Shown here: piece by piece, positions 22,626-36,078 of the stretch
How the letters are laid out: every line of letters begins with the position of its first letter
Position numbering within the stretch: the first letter of the stretch is position 1
Position numbers and translations under genes: made by a program
DNA from: Moringa oleifera
Taxonomy: Eukaryota; Streptophyta; Magnoliopsida; Brassicales; Moringaceae
NCBI GenBank assembly: GCA_021397835.1
Contig: JAJFZO010000168.1
Span: 2,976,001 to 3,040,000, forward strand
DNA length: 64,000 nt
Direction of reading: 5' to 3'
The notes under the pieces: model-generated
Seen by the model: only the letters and a program-made list of their open reading frames with translations
What the model was told of the DNA's origin: nothing
The model's database searches: none

Positions 22626-25600
22626 TTACTTTTTATATTATAAAAAATTACATCTAAATCTAATATAGATCATGTATTTAATGTAATTTTTTATATTGAG
22701 ATATATGTAATATAATGAGATGGGCTTGAGTAGAATTTGAATGTAAAAGTTTAATATAAAATTGGGGTTAGATTGAAAGTAAATGAAACTTAAATAAATT
22801 TATTTATAAGAATTTTAAATTATAATCAATAATTAATATTGATTATGTAATTTACAGTTATTATTTTTGGTTTGAATAAAAAGAAAAGAAAAGGTCAGGA
22901 AAAGAATTCGTATTAAAAAATTAGGTCCTATATTTCTACATGAAAGATTTATATTTTCGACATGATATCAAATTGGGACCTAAATGTTAAAATTGAACCT
23001 TCATCCATGAAACCCGTTAAACTTAATTACATTTCACACTCACATGACATATGTGTGCTTATTAATTCTCCTTGAAGATCCTTTCGTCACTATGAATCAA
23101 GCATAGTAGTTTGGTATCAAATTAATTCTTCTTCTCTCTTCATCCTCCAATTGCAAGCAAATTAATACCAATAGTTGTTAAAAATTTGAAATTCTTAGTT
23201 GCTTATCCAGCAACTCCTTTCATCTTTAGGGAAAGTACGTATGCATATCTTTTTATTTTTACTTACCATTTGTCTTTCCTTTGTGCACTCCTATGTTCTG
23301 CGTATCCATCCCCCATTTCCTTCTTACAAAGATTTTATATCAGAGTTTTAATAGTCTTAAATCCTAAGTAAAATTTGTTACAAGGCTCAAATTGATAATA
23401 ATGATTATTATCGCTCACTACACTTCCTTTTACAATTTATAGTGTGGATGAAAAAAATGGACAAGATAGACTGGCATTAACTTAGGGGTAAAGGCTAGAG
23501 TACACTTCTTTCCCTCCTATCCTTTAAAGCAAAATGTAACAATAAGTTTTGGATCTAATCGAATGGTAAAAAATTTTCCTACAACTTCAATCACATCTTG
23601 TCTCATGTACTTTCTTTTTCGTTTATGATTATCCCTTGCTTGGACTTAATTCTACCCAATTAAGGAATAAATCATCCAACATCTTCATTCCTTTTGTCTT
23701 TATCGACACTATATTCTAAAATATCTACCAATTTGCATCAAATTGAACAATAAAAAGGAGAAACTCGAAGAAATTAAAAATGCTTAATGCTTTTATCAAT
23801 CAATGTATCATTGAGGATTTATGTATATTACTTTGAATTTTGGAAAAATTATTCATAACCAAAAGTACTGTAATATTGTTTAATTTGATTTAAAATGATA
23901 TTTGAAGTAGACTTGTATGTAAGTTGTTGCAACTTATTGTAATTTTACTAGAAGATATATTAAGCTAATATAATTTGTGTTACAATTTGTATTGATTTTG
24001 TTCCCAAGCTTTAAATTAAGCTAATAAATTACTAAAATTGTTTAGTTTACGTTAAAAAAATTGAAATTTTTAAGTTTAGTGTATGTTTTTTGTGCTACTT
24101 ATAATTAATATTATGCTTTATATCATAAACTTACGTCTTTTTTTGTTATGTGACAAGTGGATTTTGCAAAAATTCTTTTTTTTTTCTTGTTCAGATTTTG
24201 CCATCAAGAAATGTAATTAAAAAACTTAAGAAACATGTGTTTCATTTTGTAGTGTTGAATCTAATAAAAATTGCAGTTAAGTAGTATTGACCACTAATTA
24301 CTTTATTGCTACAGATTTAGGGTTATAATTGTAATTAAGTTTGATATTGACCATTGGTTCCTATGATTTTTTATAATTCTCTTATATTGTTAAGTATTAT
24401 TGCAAATTTTTATAAGTTTGTTACACTAATGCAGCCGATGAATTTGAGATGCAATTAAAGAATTTGAGATTCTTTCATTGGTATGATCCAAATCCTTATC
24501 CACATACCTGTTGAGTTGTTTATAATTTATATTTGAGCGGATGAACAAGGTTAAAACTAAATTAACATAATATAAACATTTCTTGTTTTGTCTTAAAACC
24601 CATTTGTAAATTAGATGTTATATTATGGTTGGTTTTGATAAAGAAAGAGTAGAAAAATGAATGAGTTGAATGAATTGAAGAATGATTTTAGAGTTGTAAA
24701 GTTTCAAACTTATCAGGTAATGTTTTGTATTTGAAACTTTTGTCATTATCATACATACGAATTGTGAGAATGTTTCTTTTACTTTAATAGTATTTTACAA
24801 TTTTTTTCTTGAATTTTGAGAATTTTTTTTACTTACCTTAACAACAAGCAACACCCATATCAACTACTCATATTGAACCAAATAAACATTTTTCATATTT
24901 GATACTTTCATTAAACTGCACGTTCATTTTCATAACAAGAAATCATATTAAATTAAATAATCAATTTTCATAATACAAAGTCACTTTTAACAACTATTTT
25001 TATGACAAATCATATTACATCTCATTGATAAGTAATATAAAAAAATATCCACTACTTGTACAAGTTACTCAAATTATCAAATATTATACTAAGTTTATAA
25101 ATAAGCTCAAGTTATCATTTTTACAAGCACTATTAGGTTACTTGGTTTTACTATCTCCAATAAATCGCATTACATCTCATTGTCAAGTAATATAAGAAAA
25201 TATCTACCTATCCTTAGTACTGCTAATACAACGAAATAGTCGTACTAAGTTGCTCAGTAAAACAAAAATGATAACAAGTATTGAAAGATGATTACATTGA
25301 TTTTGAAGCACTTACAAACAAAATTATTAACACTCATCTCTAAAGCATGTAGAAGATAAAATAATTGATCTTATAGAGACAATTTCCTACATATGAATTT
25401 AGGAGTAAAAACTTTGCTTCCTTTAATACATACTAGACTATTTTTAAGGAAAAAAATGTATAATACATTATTAAGATAATCTTCTTCTTTTTTTTTGTAT
25501 TATTGTGCTCTTATCAATGCGCATCTTTTATTTAACATAGCATCCGTCACATACTACTTATCTTTTTTTTACATTATTGGTGTTCTTATTAGTAAGCATC

Positions 25601-28212
25601 TTTTTTGAATTGAAATTTATTACATGCATGCTTTTCTTTTGCATTATTATTCTCTTACATCATTATTGTCATGTTTGAAATCTTATTTTTCAAACTCGCA
25701 TGAACTTTGTAATAATTATCCTTTAAATGAATTGATTTTTAAAGATAATGTGTTTTCTTCAATGTTATTGTCATCATACGAGTCACTTGCTAATTGAAAT
25801 AGAGTTTGTTTCACCTTTTGTTTACATTTTTTTTAAAATCATATAGAGAATATATCACATTAAATCTTGCTTTTGGAAGAAAATAATTCTATTTGTTGAA
25901 CTTATTTGGTTCTTGGTCTTTTCTACATTATTTTGCAACCATAGTTGACAATCTTTAACTCTACTAAATCTATCTTGAATTCCACTACTTGATCTTAATT
26001 TGTTTTGTCAATATTATAGAGTATGAAATAAGTAATTGTTGGGATAAAGTAAATTCCTAGCATATAATCTAATAGAATTGCAAAATATTGCTACAAACAT
26101 TAATTCTTTTATTTTCTTATAAAATCAATGTTTTTAAAACTCATTAAAACCTTTTAAAACTTTTGGATGAAATATTTGGGAAGAACTTTCCGTATAAATC
26201 TACCATTCGAAAAAACAATTAGACAAATATTTGAGCAACTTCAATTAAAATAATGAAACTAAAAATAATCAGAATCCCTTAATAGAAAGGCAATACACCA
26301 CGCATTTTATAATCTTGATAATTGTACCATGCATTTAACTTTCCAGCCCATCCTTCTTGTGGACTTATATTGTTCTTGTGTCTTCATCTTATTTCTAGAG
26401 GATGAAGCCTTTATCCTTTGGTATTCATATTTAGCAAAAAAGTTTCCTAATTCAATCTCTTTTTTATATGTGATTTTAGTTTTGATCATATTTTTAGGTA
26501 TGTATATAATGTTAGTCTAACTTCATTTATCATATTACTTATTTCTATATATGATATACTATCATAAGGTATAATTACTCAATATAAACTCCTAAATTTT
26601 TATGATAAGTAAGATTTAGTAACAATTATGATGTTCCTTTTTGAAAAGTCATAGGTTCTCTGATAAAATATATAATTATTGTCAATATAAAGGTTTTCGT
26701 TACATTTTCTACATTCATTTTTTTCTAATGTATTTTTTTAATTTAGTCTTATTTGTTTTACTTTTCTTTTTATTGTTATGAATACTTCAGTTTTGTTTTT
26801 CAGTTAAACAATTATTCCACCATCTTTTTAATTATCTTATAAAATTAAAAATTAATATCTTAGTAATCATTTAGTTTGTAATTCTAGCTTTTTATCTTGT
26901 AAACAATTGCTACCGTAGCCATTTCTTACGACACATTAAGAATTTGATATTATACAAACTCATCTATATTTCATTCATATATTTATTTCACATTACATTT
27001 AGATTGTGTATCTACTAACCGATCTTCTATGCCCACATTTGACAATGATGGTTTTGAGATAATATATTTTAAGTTTTAATTTAGAATTATGAATTTTATT
27101 AATTATTGGTTCTTTAAAAATATTTATTTTTAAAAATTGTTAATTTTTCTAGTATTTTCTTCTATCTTTGAGTCATTTTCTGCTTGCTTTCTTATGTTTA
27201 TGTGTCTTTTACTTAAATCTTTTCCTAATGTAAGTAAAGTTGATTTAGTTTTTCATTTATTCTAGAAATTCATCACATTTTGTAAGTGTAGAAAGTTACT
27301 CCCTCAAAAGTCATACATTTGCAAGATTGAATTAGTAAAGTCTGTTGCATTTGAAACTTTTAACCCTTCCTAGATTGTTTGAACGTGGATCATTAATATT
27401 AATTCGTTCTATTTTATATTGTTGTTGGACGGTAAAATTAAAATGGTATTACTGTTAAAAGACATAGGATTATTCTAAATGCATTCCAGTTAAGGTATAA
27501 ATCTAGAAGGCATACTACATTTGACAATATTTTACCAGTTTAGTTGATCAACTTGAATTAACAATTGATTAATCAAATTAAACAAAGGATGTCTTGGTTA
27601 GGTGTCTTATTAGGATAAGAGATTAAGCAAAGTTAAAGTATTAAACCTTCAAGATGTCAAGCCTAATTAAAAAAAAAAATGATAGGATTATTCAAGCCAA
27701 ATTCATCGAAGTTACCCTTTTATTCTAATAATTTAGAACAAGTTTTAGAAACACAAAAAGTCCAAGAAGTAATTAACAATGAAGATATCAATATTGTCTG
27801 AATATATTAGATTTTAAAAATTGATCAACACCAAAACAAGATGTAAAAATAATATATCGGATATGTGCCTTTGAACTTAAACAAAATTACTCGATCAAAA
27901 TAGTATAACAAACTATGTCAATCAATAATGAAACCCAACGATTCAGTTGTTTAATAACTACACAATAACTTAACATGTACCTAGTTATAGATATCTTCAT
28001 ATAGAATTAGTGTAGGTAGAAATAAAGCTTCTACATAGGTTAGAATTAGATATTTTCCTATCATTCTACCTTGGAATGCAAAACATATAAAATTTTCAAA
28101 GTCATTAACAGTATGGTTTAGCAAATAACCCAATATAATTTAATTGTTATCCAAATTTCTCAATACCCTTAATATTCAAATAAAAAATTCAGAAGTAAAA
28201 GATAAGATGAGA
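22626..28212. other. Gene-poor AT-rich DNA
   Basis: No gene is recognised. ORFs of 60-63 codons near 23186 and 26307-26520 are composed of AT-rich filler. A diverged duplication with a period of about 149 bp lies at 25010-25210 (a CATTACATCTCATTG block occurs twice). Fragments of old transposons are likely but not identifiable by eye. Confidence 0.5.
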
Positions 28213-28220
28213 GGTATGAC
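28213..28220. repeat. Left target-site duplication of the hAT element
   Basis: GGTATGAC, repeated exactly at 33203-33210. Eight base pairs is the signature length for the hAT superfamily. Confidence 0.85.
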
Positions 28221-28462
28221 TAGAGGTGACCATGGTTCGGTTCAAACCAGTGAATTGAATCGTAATCCTTATAATTTAAACCAAAAGGTAACTATTATAA
28301 ACAGTTTTAATTTCGAACAATAATTAAAACTATTTTAGATATGATTCAATTATGATTTATAAAAATTTTAAAGCGAAACAAAAACTGATGATTTTGGTTC
28401 AATTCTTAATTAAATTAATTTAAAATAAATAAAATAATTTAATACATACATATATATATATA

Positions 28463-28490
28463 AGTGAGGTGACTTAATGGTCACCTCACT
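28463..28490. repeat. Perfect 11-bp stem hairpin in the hAT subterminal region
   Basis: AGTGAGGTGAC and its exact inverse GTCACCTCACT are separated by six bases, about 240 bp inside the left hAT end. It could be a subterminal protein-binding or structural site. The function is inferred. Confidence 0.6.
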
Positions 28491-30777
28491 CTTGTTAAAG
28501 AGAAAATGTATATATTTTGTCTTATATTAGTAGCCAGTTAATAGTAAAAAAAAATGTTATTAGTTATTAAAGTTAAAAAAAAAAGGTTGTTGATTATTAA
28601 AGTAAAAGAAGGTTAGTTAATAGTATTAGCTCAGGTCCAGTACGATGCTATGCCATAGCCCATAGTGCTATTATGCATTGGCAAACATTATCACTATTGA
28701 ATACAACCAGCAGGCATCTGTTGAGTCTTGGATCTTGATGGTTTTCTTTTACAAGTAAGTATCCATGGTAACAAAATTTAACTTCAAGTTGAATTTGAAT
28801 TTGAGTTTAATTTTGAATTAATATTTTTTTTATATTTTTCATTTAAAAATACTCAATTGTCTTCTCACTTTTTTACACAATTCTCATTCTCATTCAATTC
28901 TCTCTTTTAACTTTTCATTTGATTATTTGATTGGTTTACTCATTTCTATTCGTACTTATATTTTACTTATTTTAACTCTCTTATTTTTTGTTAATTCATT
29001 CAATTATCTATTTTTCCTTATATTTTGATTATTTTAATTTTTTCAATTATCGTTAATTCATCCATTTATCTCAACTTACTTTCTTAATTATTATTTTTTA
29101 ATTATTACATACTATTTCTAGTTTTTACGATTAAATTTAATTTTACTACTATTATTTTTTTCATAATCAATAATTTTATTTTTTACTAATCAATTTTTGT
29201 TTCCAATGGCAAGTGATAATTCTTCAAGAAAATCTCTTTTTTAAAAACAAGTGTTATACTCACAAAAATATGTGTCTTGATATTGATATTTATCATGAAT
29301 TTTTTTTTAAACATCAATCTTTTGTTGAAGAAACAAACATCAATCCTTTTTTTAAAATTTATGAACCCAATTTCAAAAGTCAATCTATTTCAATTTCTCA
29401 TCATCTTGATATTCAAATTCTTGACAAAATTTTGAAGAATTTCAAGAAAGACGAAAAAATATATTAATTTGTTTGAAATTCATATGAAAAACATTGATAA
29501 ACATGACGAAACAAAGGTAGTTATTTGCGTTTATTATTTAAAAAAATTTAAATTGTCAAAATCTAGATGATACATAATATATCAAAAGCATATAGATAGC
29601 AAACATCCTATAAAAACTGCAAAATCAAAATTACATGGTCAACAACAAATAAAAATATATGATACTTATAATAATTAATTATTTAATTATATAGATACAA
29701 ATTATGAATTAGCACAAATAGTTGTTGTTGACCCCACTTATCTTTTAGTTTTGGTAAAAAAATTTATTTCATTAATTATGGTAAAAAAACATTAAATCTT
29801 GCTGCATATCATGTTCCTAAATCTATTTTCACATGAATAGTTTTTAACCTTTATATAAAAAAAAAGATTTAGTCAAATATTTTAAAAATTATTAAGGTTG
29901 TGTTTTTGCATGTGTTGATATATGGAGTGATCATTAGCAAATACATTCTTATATGGGTTTAACTTGTTATTACATTGATAACGATTAGACAACACAAAAA
30001 TAAATTATTGCATTTAGAATTTTCAATAAAACTCATAATGCTGATAATATATATTTAATTTTTAAAAGTATTTTTTGAAGAGTATAAAATTGATAATAAA
30101 ATTTTTTGCAATTGATTTTGATAATGCTTCTAATAATATTGTAATTATTCTTAATTAATTACTTTATATACTATTACCTTATTTTGATGGTCATTTTTTT
30201 ATCAAAGATGTACTTGTCATATTTTAAATTTATATATTTAAAGTGGATTAAAATTATTTAATTATGCTATCATACCTATTAGAAAAGTATTGCATTATTT
30301 ATGAAAACATCTAAAAACAATGAAAGTATGGGTTAAATTTTTAGTTAGTCATACTATGCGTCTCATAAAATTTTCACGTGATGTTCTTATACATTGAAAT
30401 TTCATCCATAAATTATTCTGTAAAAATGATGTATATAAAGAATTGCTACGCGATTTTATGTAATACAATATTAGTACTATTATTCTTCGTACTAGAATGT
30501 GAACAAACATTTATTAACTATTAAAGCTTTTGATGATGCTATTAATTCTTTATTTAGTATATATTATCTTACTATCAATTTATTTATTATTGAGGTTATA
30601 ATATCATTGCTCAATCCGAAGAACGTGAAAAAAAATGAAGAATTACTCAATTACATTCAAGTAATGAAAGATAAATTATTAGAGTATTATTTTAATATTT
30701 CAACTATATATTTACTTGGATTAGTATTTGATCCACATTATAAATTCGTTCATTTGAGTAAATATTTAACTTGTTAT

Positions 30778-32118
30778 TGTTAGCCTACGATCTCGTATGA
30801 TAAAAATGTGATTATGTGTTTTGATAATAATAAACAACTTTGAAACTAATATTTTATATAAGATATAAAGCTTAGGTTGAAGAGGTTTGGAGCTATGCAA
30901 TAAATAAAAAAGCTTGAAAGTCAAGTAAATAAATTAGGATTTTTAGAAACTTACGTAAATTTCCTTGAATGTGCTCAAGGTAGTTTTTATTTATAGCATA
31001 ACAAAAAAGATTTAAGCAAATTATGTATTTATAAAAAAACCTTTCAAATTATAAAGAGCCCTCCATAAAATGAGAGATGTATATTATTTTCAAAGAATCG
31101 AAAAGTTCATACTTTTAAAAGAAAAATTTGAAAGAAAAAATTGAACCAAGAGCAAAGCTAAGGATCTACCTTGGCCAATATCATCTATCATTAATTGGTA
31201 CTACCACCTAAGTTATTGTTTGGGGAGGTGAAACTGTCTAAAGGTTGGTGTCACCGCTTAAGCTACTATCTGGACTGGTATCATTGCCTAATGGTTGGTA
31301 CCACCGCTTCCATTCAAGCTATTGCCTTAGTCAATAACACCATCAAAATGGTTAGTACCATTACCCAAGCTTTTACTTTGGTGGGTGATACTGCTCAACA
31401 GATGTTATCACAGACCAAATCGTTGTCATGGCTTATGCCACCATCCAAATAGGACTAACTTGAATTTCTGTATCTAACAGTCAATTGGTTAGTACCACCA
31501 TCCAATTATCGGGTGCTACTACTCTACCAAAATTTTTAAATTTCAAACGATCAAAGATGTTCTAACAACTATATTTTAAAGCAAAAGTATAAAAAAGCCT
31601 TAAAAAACATATGGGTACAACTTCTTGAAAAAGCAAAAGAGATTAAAATAAGGTTTCTATCTAAGATCTAAAGTTTTTCACTTTTTTAAGTATCAAAACT
31701 CTTTTTGAACATTTCTTGTAAGATTTAAAATTTCATTGTACTCTTATACTTTAAAAGAAAGTTTCATTTTTTGTATTGTTCTTGAAAGATTGGGATAGTT
31801 GGTGAAGGCATTCACTAAAGTTATAAAAATCTTAATTAAAATTGAACTAAATGATTATTCAAAAAAAATAAAGAAATCCTCAAGTTTGGCTTGAAGTCAT
31901 GAACATAAGCAAAGGTTGGTCGAGCTATATAAATGTTGTGTTTGCTCTTCTTTTTTTTTTTTTTCTCTCTCTGTTTTATATTCTACACATTTGATTATTT
32001 ATTATCTCGTGTGATTGTTAGATTCAAGCAAACAAATCCAAAAAAAAAATTACTATATAAGCAAGAAAATTAAATAACCAATGCACCATTTCTCTTAATT
32101 GCCTACATAAAGCCAACA
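30778..32118. mobile_element. Solo LTR nested in the hAT transposase
   Basis: Begins TGTTAGCC and ends AGCCAACA, an imperfect inverted terminal pair with canonical TG...CA ends. It is flanked by the perfect 5-bp duplication GTTAT (30773-30777 and 32119-32123), as left by an LTR retrotransposon integrase. At 1341 bp it carries no gag or pol and splits the transposase frame between the LVFDPHYK block and the dimerisation domain. The 3' part (about 31880-31960, 'GAAGTCATGAAC..AAGCAAAGGTTGGTCGAGC') resembles the ends of long plant Copia (SIRE-like) LTRs; that family call is tentative. A solo LTR results from recombination between two LTRs. Confidence 0.82.
31170..31540. repeat. Degenerate GGTACCACC-type short repeats inside the solo LTR
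   Basis: About 370 bp richer in GC than its surroundings, with recurring 'TTGGTACCACC' or 'GGTGTCACCGCTTAAGCT' variants at irregular spacing of about 30-70 bp. The 85-codon ORF at 31195-31452 is a translation of this repeat and not a gene. Confidence 0.6.
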
Positions 32119-33202
32119 GTTATTATAATTTTTTACAAATAAAAGTTAGATATTATGATTATGATTGTAAATATTAAAATTTATTTTGTTTACAGTATTT
32201 AAACTTTATTGTTAATTTGATAATATAAGTGGTGGTGAAACTCATAACTCATCTCAAATTTCATCATCAAAAGTTGGTAAGAAATATCAATTGTTATTTT
32301 AAAAAATAAAAAAATTACAAGGTTCATCATCATCAAGATTAAATTCTAAGCTTAAGAATTATTTAACTTTTTTTGAATTTGTTGATAAAGATAATGATTT
32401 TAATCCTCTACAATATTAAAAAGAACCTTAAAGATATTTTTTAATTTTGGCTATTATGACTAAGTAAATTCTTGCGATACTGATTTTTACAGTTGTCATG
32501 AAATAAGAGTTTTGTATTGGTGAAAATGCATTGGATCAAAAGCCCTCATATATGAGTTCAAATTCGATTCAAGCCTAAATTTATCTTAATGATTAGATTA
32601 AGGCATAATTTTAACAACAAAAAATAGATTAAGAATTAAATTATGATTTCTTAAAAAACGAACATACTACTGAGGGCATCAGCAGTAATTAGTGAATATT
32701 CTAATTTTTAAAAGGTAAGAGAACTATATGGATTTTATTCCTTTAACATTTAAGGAGATGCGTAGGCAACTTACTTGTAGTAAAAATTAAGTATAATCTA
32801 ATTTAAATTATTTACCTTTTCAATTTGCTACTTAATTTAACTTTATTAGATTAGGTATTTTTATTTTATGAAAATGTATTTGAAGCTAAAAAAATTATAG
32901 AAAAATAAGTTCGAACAATGTTTGAACCATATTTGAACTTAAATTGAAACCAAAATTGAAACCTATTTTAAACCAACTCTAAAGCTAATCTGAACCTAAA
33001 CCGAATATGAATTAAATATGAACCGAACCTAAACTGATCCACTTATGAATTAAATCTTGAACTGAATTTTGAATCGCTTTTGCACTAAATCTTAACCGAA
33101 ACCATAGTTTAATAGTTCAGATTCTAATTCATTTTAACCTTGAACCTTAAACCATTAATTTAGAATCAAAACCGAACTAAATCCAAATCATAGCCAGTCC
33201 AA

Positions 33203-33210
33203 GGTATGAC
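33203..33210. repeat. Right target-site duplication of the hAT element
   Basis: GGTATGAC, identical to 28213-28220. It marks the right end of the transposon. Confidence 0.85.
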
Positions 33211-35370
33211 CTTTTGTCCATGGGATATATTATAAAATTATAATCACTTTTTTTAAATTTAAAAAGTTAAAAAAAAAAAGCATAGCTGGAAGAAACATTA
33301 ATCTGAGAAGCCAAAAGCTAACAACAAATACCATGATCCCAAAGTTAATTAAATGATTAGATATGATATTTTCAATTGATTGAAAACTGTTAAATGTATT
33401 CTTCAATAAAAGTTTCGTAAATAGTAAGACGGTCTTATAAAAATATACTATTAAAATTTTCATCAGTGAAAGAATTAAAGATTAGAATAAAAGAGATTAT
33501 ACCAACAAGATCTTCTATCTCTAGTTATTCTTCATGAATAATAGCATTAAATCTAGGTCCAAGGAAAGAGAGGTTATCTTAGCTAGCAACAAAGACCAAT
33601 ATAAATTGGGATCATATTATTCTAAGGCTTACCAAGATATACATCACCTTCTTCACTTTTTTATTTGAAAATGAAAAATTATAAATCATAACTAAACTTG
33701 ATTATATAAAACTTTACCATAAATGAGAAATTGTTTTAAAAAATAATTTGTTGAAAATGTTCTAAATAGATAGAATTAGAATATACATCATACAAAACTG
33801 CATGTTTTTTTAAAAAGAAAATAGGTTTTTCATCTAATTTGAAAAATATGCACAAGACAACAATATTGAATGTCCATTTTTAACCAAGTTAATAAATTAA
33901 AGCAAATACTCCAATAATAATATATTTCTAAAAACACATAGATAATAACAATTATCCCTCCATGAGAGCAAATAAAACTATAATATCATAGTAATGATAT
34001 TGTAACTTCTCCATTCAAATAACAAAAAAAATTAGAAAAATCAAAATGAATTAACAATTTATAAATATACTATTAATATATCAGTAAACTAAATATGTTA
34101 ATCATATTTTATATATAGTAGCTCAATAATTAAATAAAACAGAACGATTCACTCTTAGTAATTCACCTAAAAAACAAATTTAGACTCTTATTAACACATT
34201 AATAATATAAAATAATAAAATATCAATAAATCAACATTTAAATTTTGTATACAAAAAACATATGTAAAAAATAATAAAATATCAACAAAACAACCCTAAT
34301 AAGGTTATGCGTATTTTTTTATTTTATCTTATTTTATTTTAATATTATTTTAAATTTTATTTATGAAAAATACTTATCATAAGAGGCCAACTCAAAAGCC
34401 CATAATATTTACTATCACAAAATGTGGAGAGCCAAGATTTTCATTGAAATCCATATAGAAAAATATGTCACCTACAAGCTTACAAAATGGAGCTCATGAG
34501 AATTTTGAGGATAAGTCTATGATTCTAAGAAATTTTAGAAATACCCAATTAAACTCTTTAATATACTATCATAATACCAAAGTTTCATTATAATTTAAGT
34601 ATCCAAGCTTTTGATTTACTATCACCACTTTCTTTCTCTCACTTGTAACTTATTCAACCTTTAACCCAAAATTCATTACATTTTTTGTTATTTGATTTCT
34701 TTTTTCCAACATCCATTAATTATAGGTTAAACATATATATATTAAAGTAGAATTATGTCTATATTTTTATAAATTAAAATATCAATTCCAACAATTATAT
34801 ATTTGATGTTTTAATTGATTTAATTTATATTCATTTGAAAATTTTAAAAATTAAAAATATTCAGATAATGAATTTTGTATACCAAATTTTGATTTAAAAT
34901 TTTTAATAGATAAAATATTTAAATTTTTATTGTTAAAAACACGAAAAAAATTTAAATAATGAAAATATTTTAAAACAAATTTACATTATTAAAAATTTTA
35001 AAAAACAAAAATAACTCATAAATCAAAAATTATTAAAATATAATAAATAAACTCAAAATAAAATATGAAAAATAAATACTTTAATAAAAAAATATTTTTA
35101 ATTATTTATAATCATTTAAATTATTATTTAATTTATATTAAATTTTAAAAATTAAATTTATAATCAATTTTAGCTATATATTTCAATTAAAATACAAATA
35201 TATTTTAATTTTTTTAATTAAAATTCAGTTGTAGTAGGTGTCACTCTTGCTTTCTTTTTCTGTCTTTTTAACATTTTTCAATTGAGTTGATGAATCATAT
35301 TTTTCAGTATGTAATTGCCTATTACTTCTAGTTTGTCTTATTTGTTTTTTGTAATGAGGCTAATTCATTT
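33211..35370. other. AT-rich intergenic DNA
   Basis: No gene, RNA or element end is recognised. Composition becomes mixed only near 35220, where the HEMERA promoter region begins. Confidence 0.5.
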
Positions 35371-36078
35371 GAATATTTACACCGGTGTGCATACCCAGAA
35401 GGCTTATCCATCCCGGAGAACATTTTACTCTGCAAGAGCCAAAAGCTTAAAACCCTGAAACTTCCACAGAGGATCCAAAGACAAGCCCAGAAAAATCTCA
35501 GATGCTGAAAGCGCACCAACTCCGGTTTTCTTGTTCAGTTCCACTCTAAACAATCTCATCAAAAGTGAGTTTGTCCTCACATCAATTCAAGTTTCATTCT
35601 TTCTATTTCTTGTTGGGAGGGGTTTAATTTTCAACGGGCTTACATTTCGATGTTCTTTTGATGCTTTCACTTATTTCTTTGTTTGTTTCATGGAACATTC
35701 TTTCGGGAATACTGTGCTACCCATGAAGAGCCATATATTTTTTAATGGAGTTTAGGGGAAAGAAGGATATCAGTAATGGAGCTTTTATGAACTAAGTTTC
35801 ATTAAGTAATGGCATAAGACAATTTTTTTATTTCTGCCGTTTTTCCTCGTTTTGCCGAAAATTTAAGGGAAGCAGCACATTTTAAACTTAATCTGAAAAT
35901 TCCAGGTGTGAAACAGCCAAAAAAAAAAAGGGCTGGAAAGTGGCATTCAGGTTAATTGTTGAAGCTTTTTTTTTTTTTTTTCAAACATAACACTCTTTTA
36001 TGCTAACATGTTCATTTTTATTTTATTTTTTTCATTCCTTGGCAGATATATATATGGTATACACTGTGTTATATAACA
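35371..36078 (+). other. PTAC12: HEMERA 5' UTR with probable leader intron
   Basis: A GC-richer segment (about 35375-35564) ends in a good donor, AAAA|GTGAGT at 35565. An acceptor TTGGCAG ends at 36045, 34 bases before the ATG at 36079. This predicts a non-coding first exon and a leader intron of 481 bp. The ORF at 35531-35755 crosses the donor and is not thought to be real. Confidence 0.5.

Larger units (their letters stand above)
29206..32530 (+). pseudogene. hAT transposase pseudogene, split by a solo LTR
   Basis: Starts at ATG 29206 (MASDNSS...) and is full of stops and frameshifts. Recognisable hAT blocks in order: about 29910-30020, a WSD...SYMGLTCYYIDND...TTQK region; about 30113-30150, DFDNASNN; about 30190-30290, RCTCHILNLYI then SGLKLFNYAIIPIRKV; about 30690-30760, a LVFDPHYK region; after the LTR, about 32345-32520, the C-terminal dimerisation domain as NDFNPLQY.KEP.RYF followed by TVV...EFCIGENALD. 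These match plant RICESLEEPER/Ac-like transposases, with a BED-type zinc finger expected at the N terminus but not clearly preserved. It is non-functional. Confidence 0.85.
28221..33202 (+). mobile_element. Decayed hAT-superfamily DNA transposon (about 5.0 kb including insert)
   Basis: The element is bounded by a perfect 8-bp duplication (GGTATGAC). The left end TAGAGGTGACCATGGTTCGG and the inverted right end (TTGGACTGGCTATGATTTGG) match at 12 of the first 20 positions, with mostly transition differences. Repeated AACCGAA-type motifs crowd the right subterminal region (32930-33180). It contains a broken transposase reading left to right. Removing the nested solo LTR and one 5-bp duplication leaves about 3.6 kb, a normal length for a plant hAT. 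It is immobile unless helped in trans. Confidence 0.88.

Noticed and set aside
29213..29467. 84-codon ORF as a gene of its own
   Set aside because: Lies in the hAT transposase pseudogene near its start and reads as a fragment of it.
31195..31452. 85-codon ORF inside the solo LTR
   Set aside because: It translates degenerate GGTACCACC repeats and lies wholly inside the LTR.
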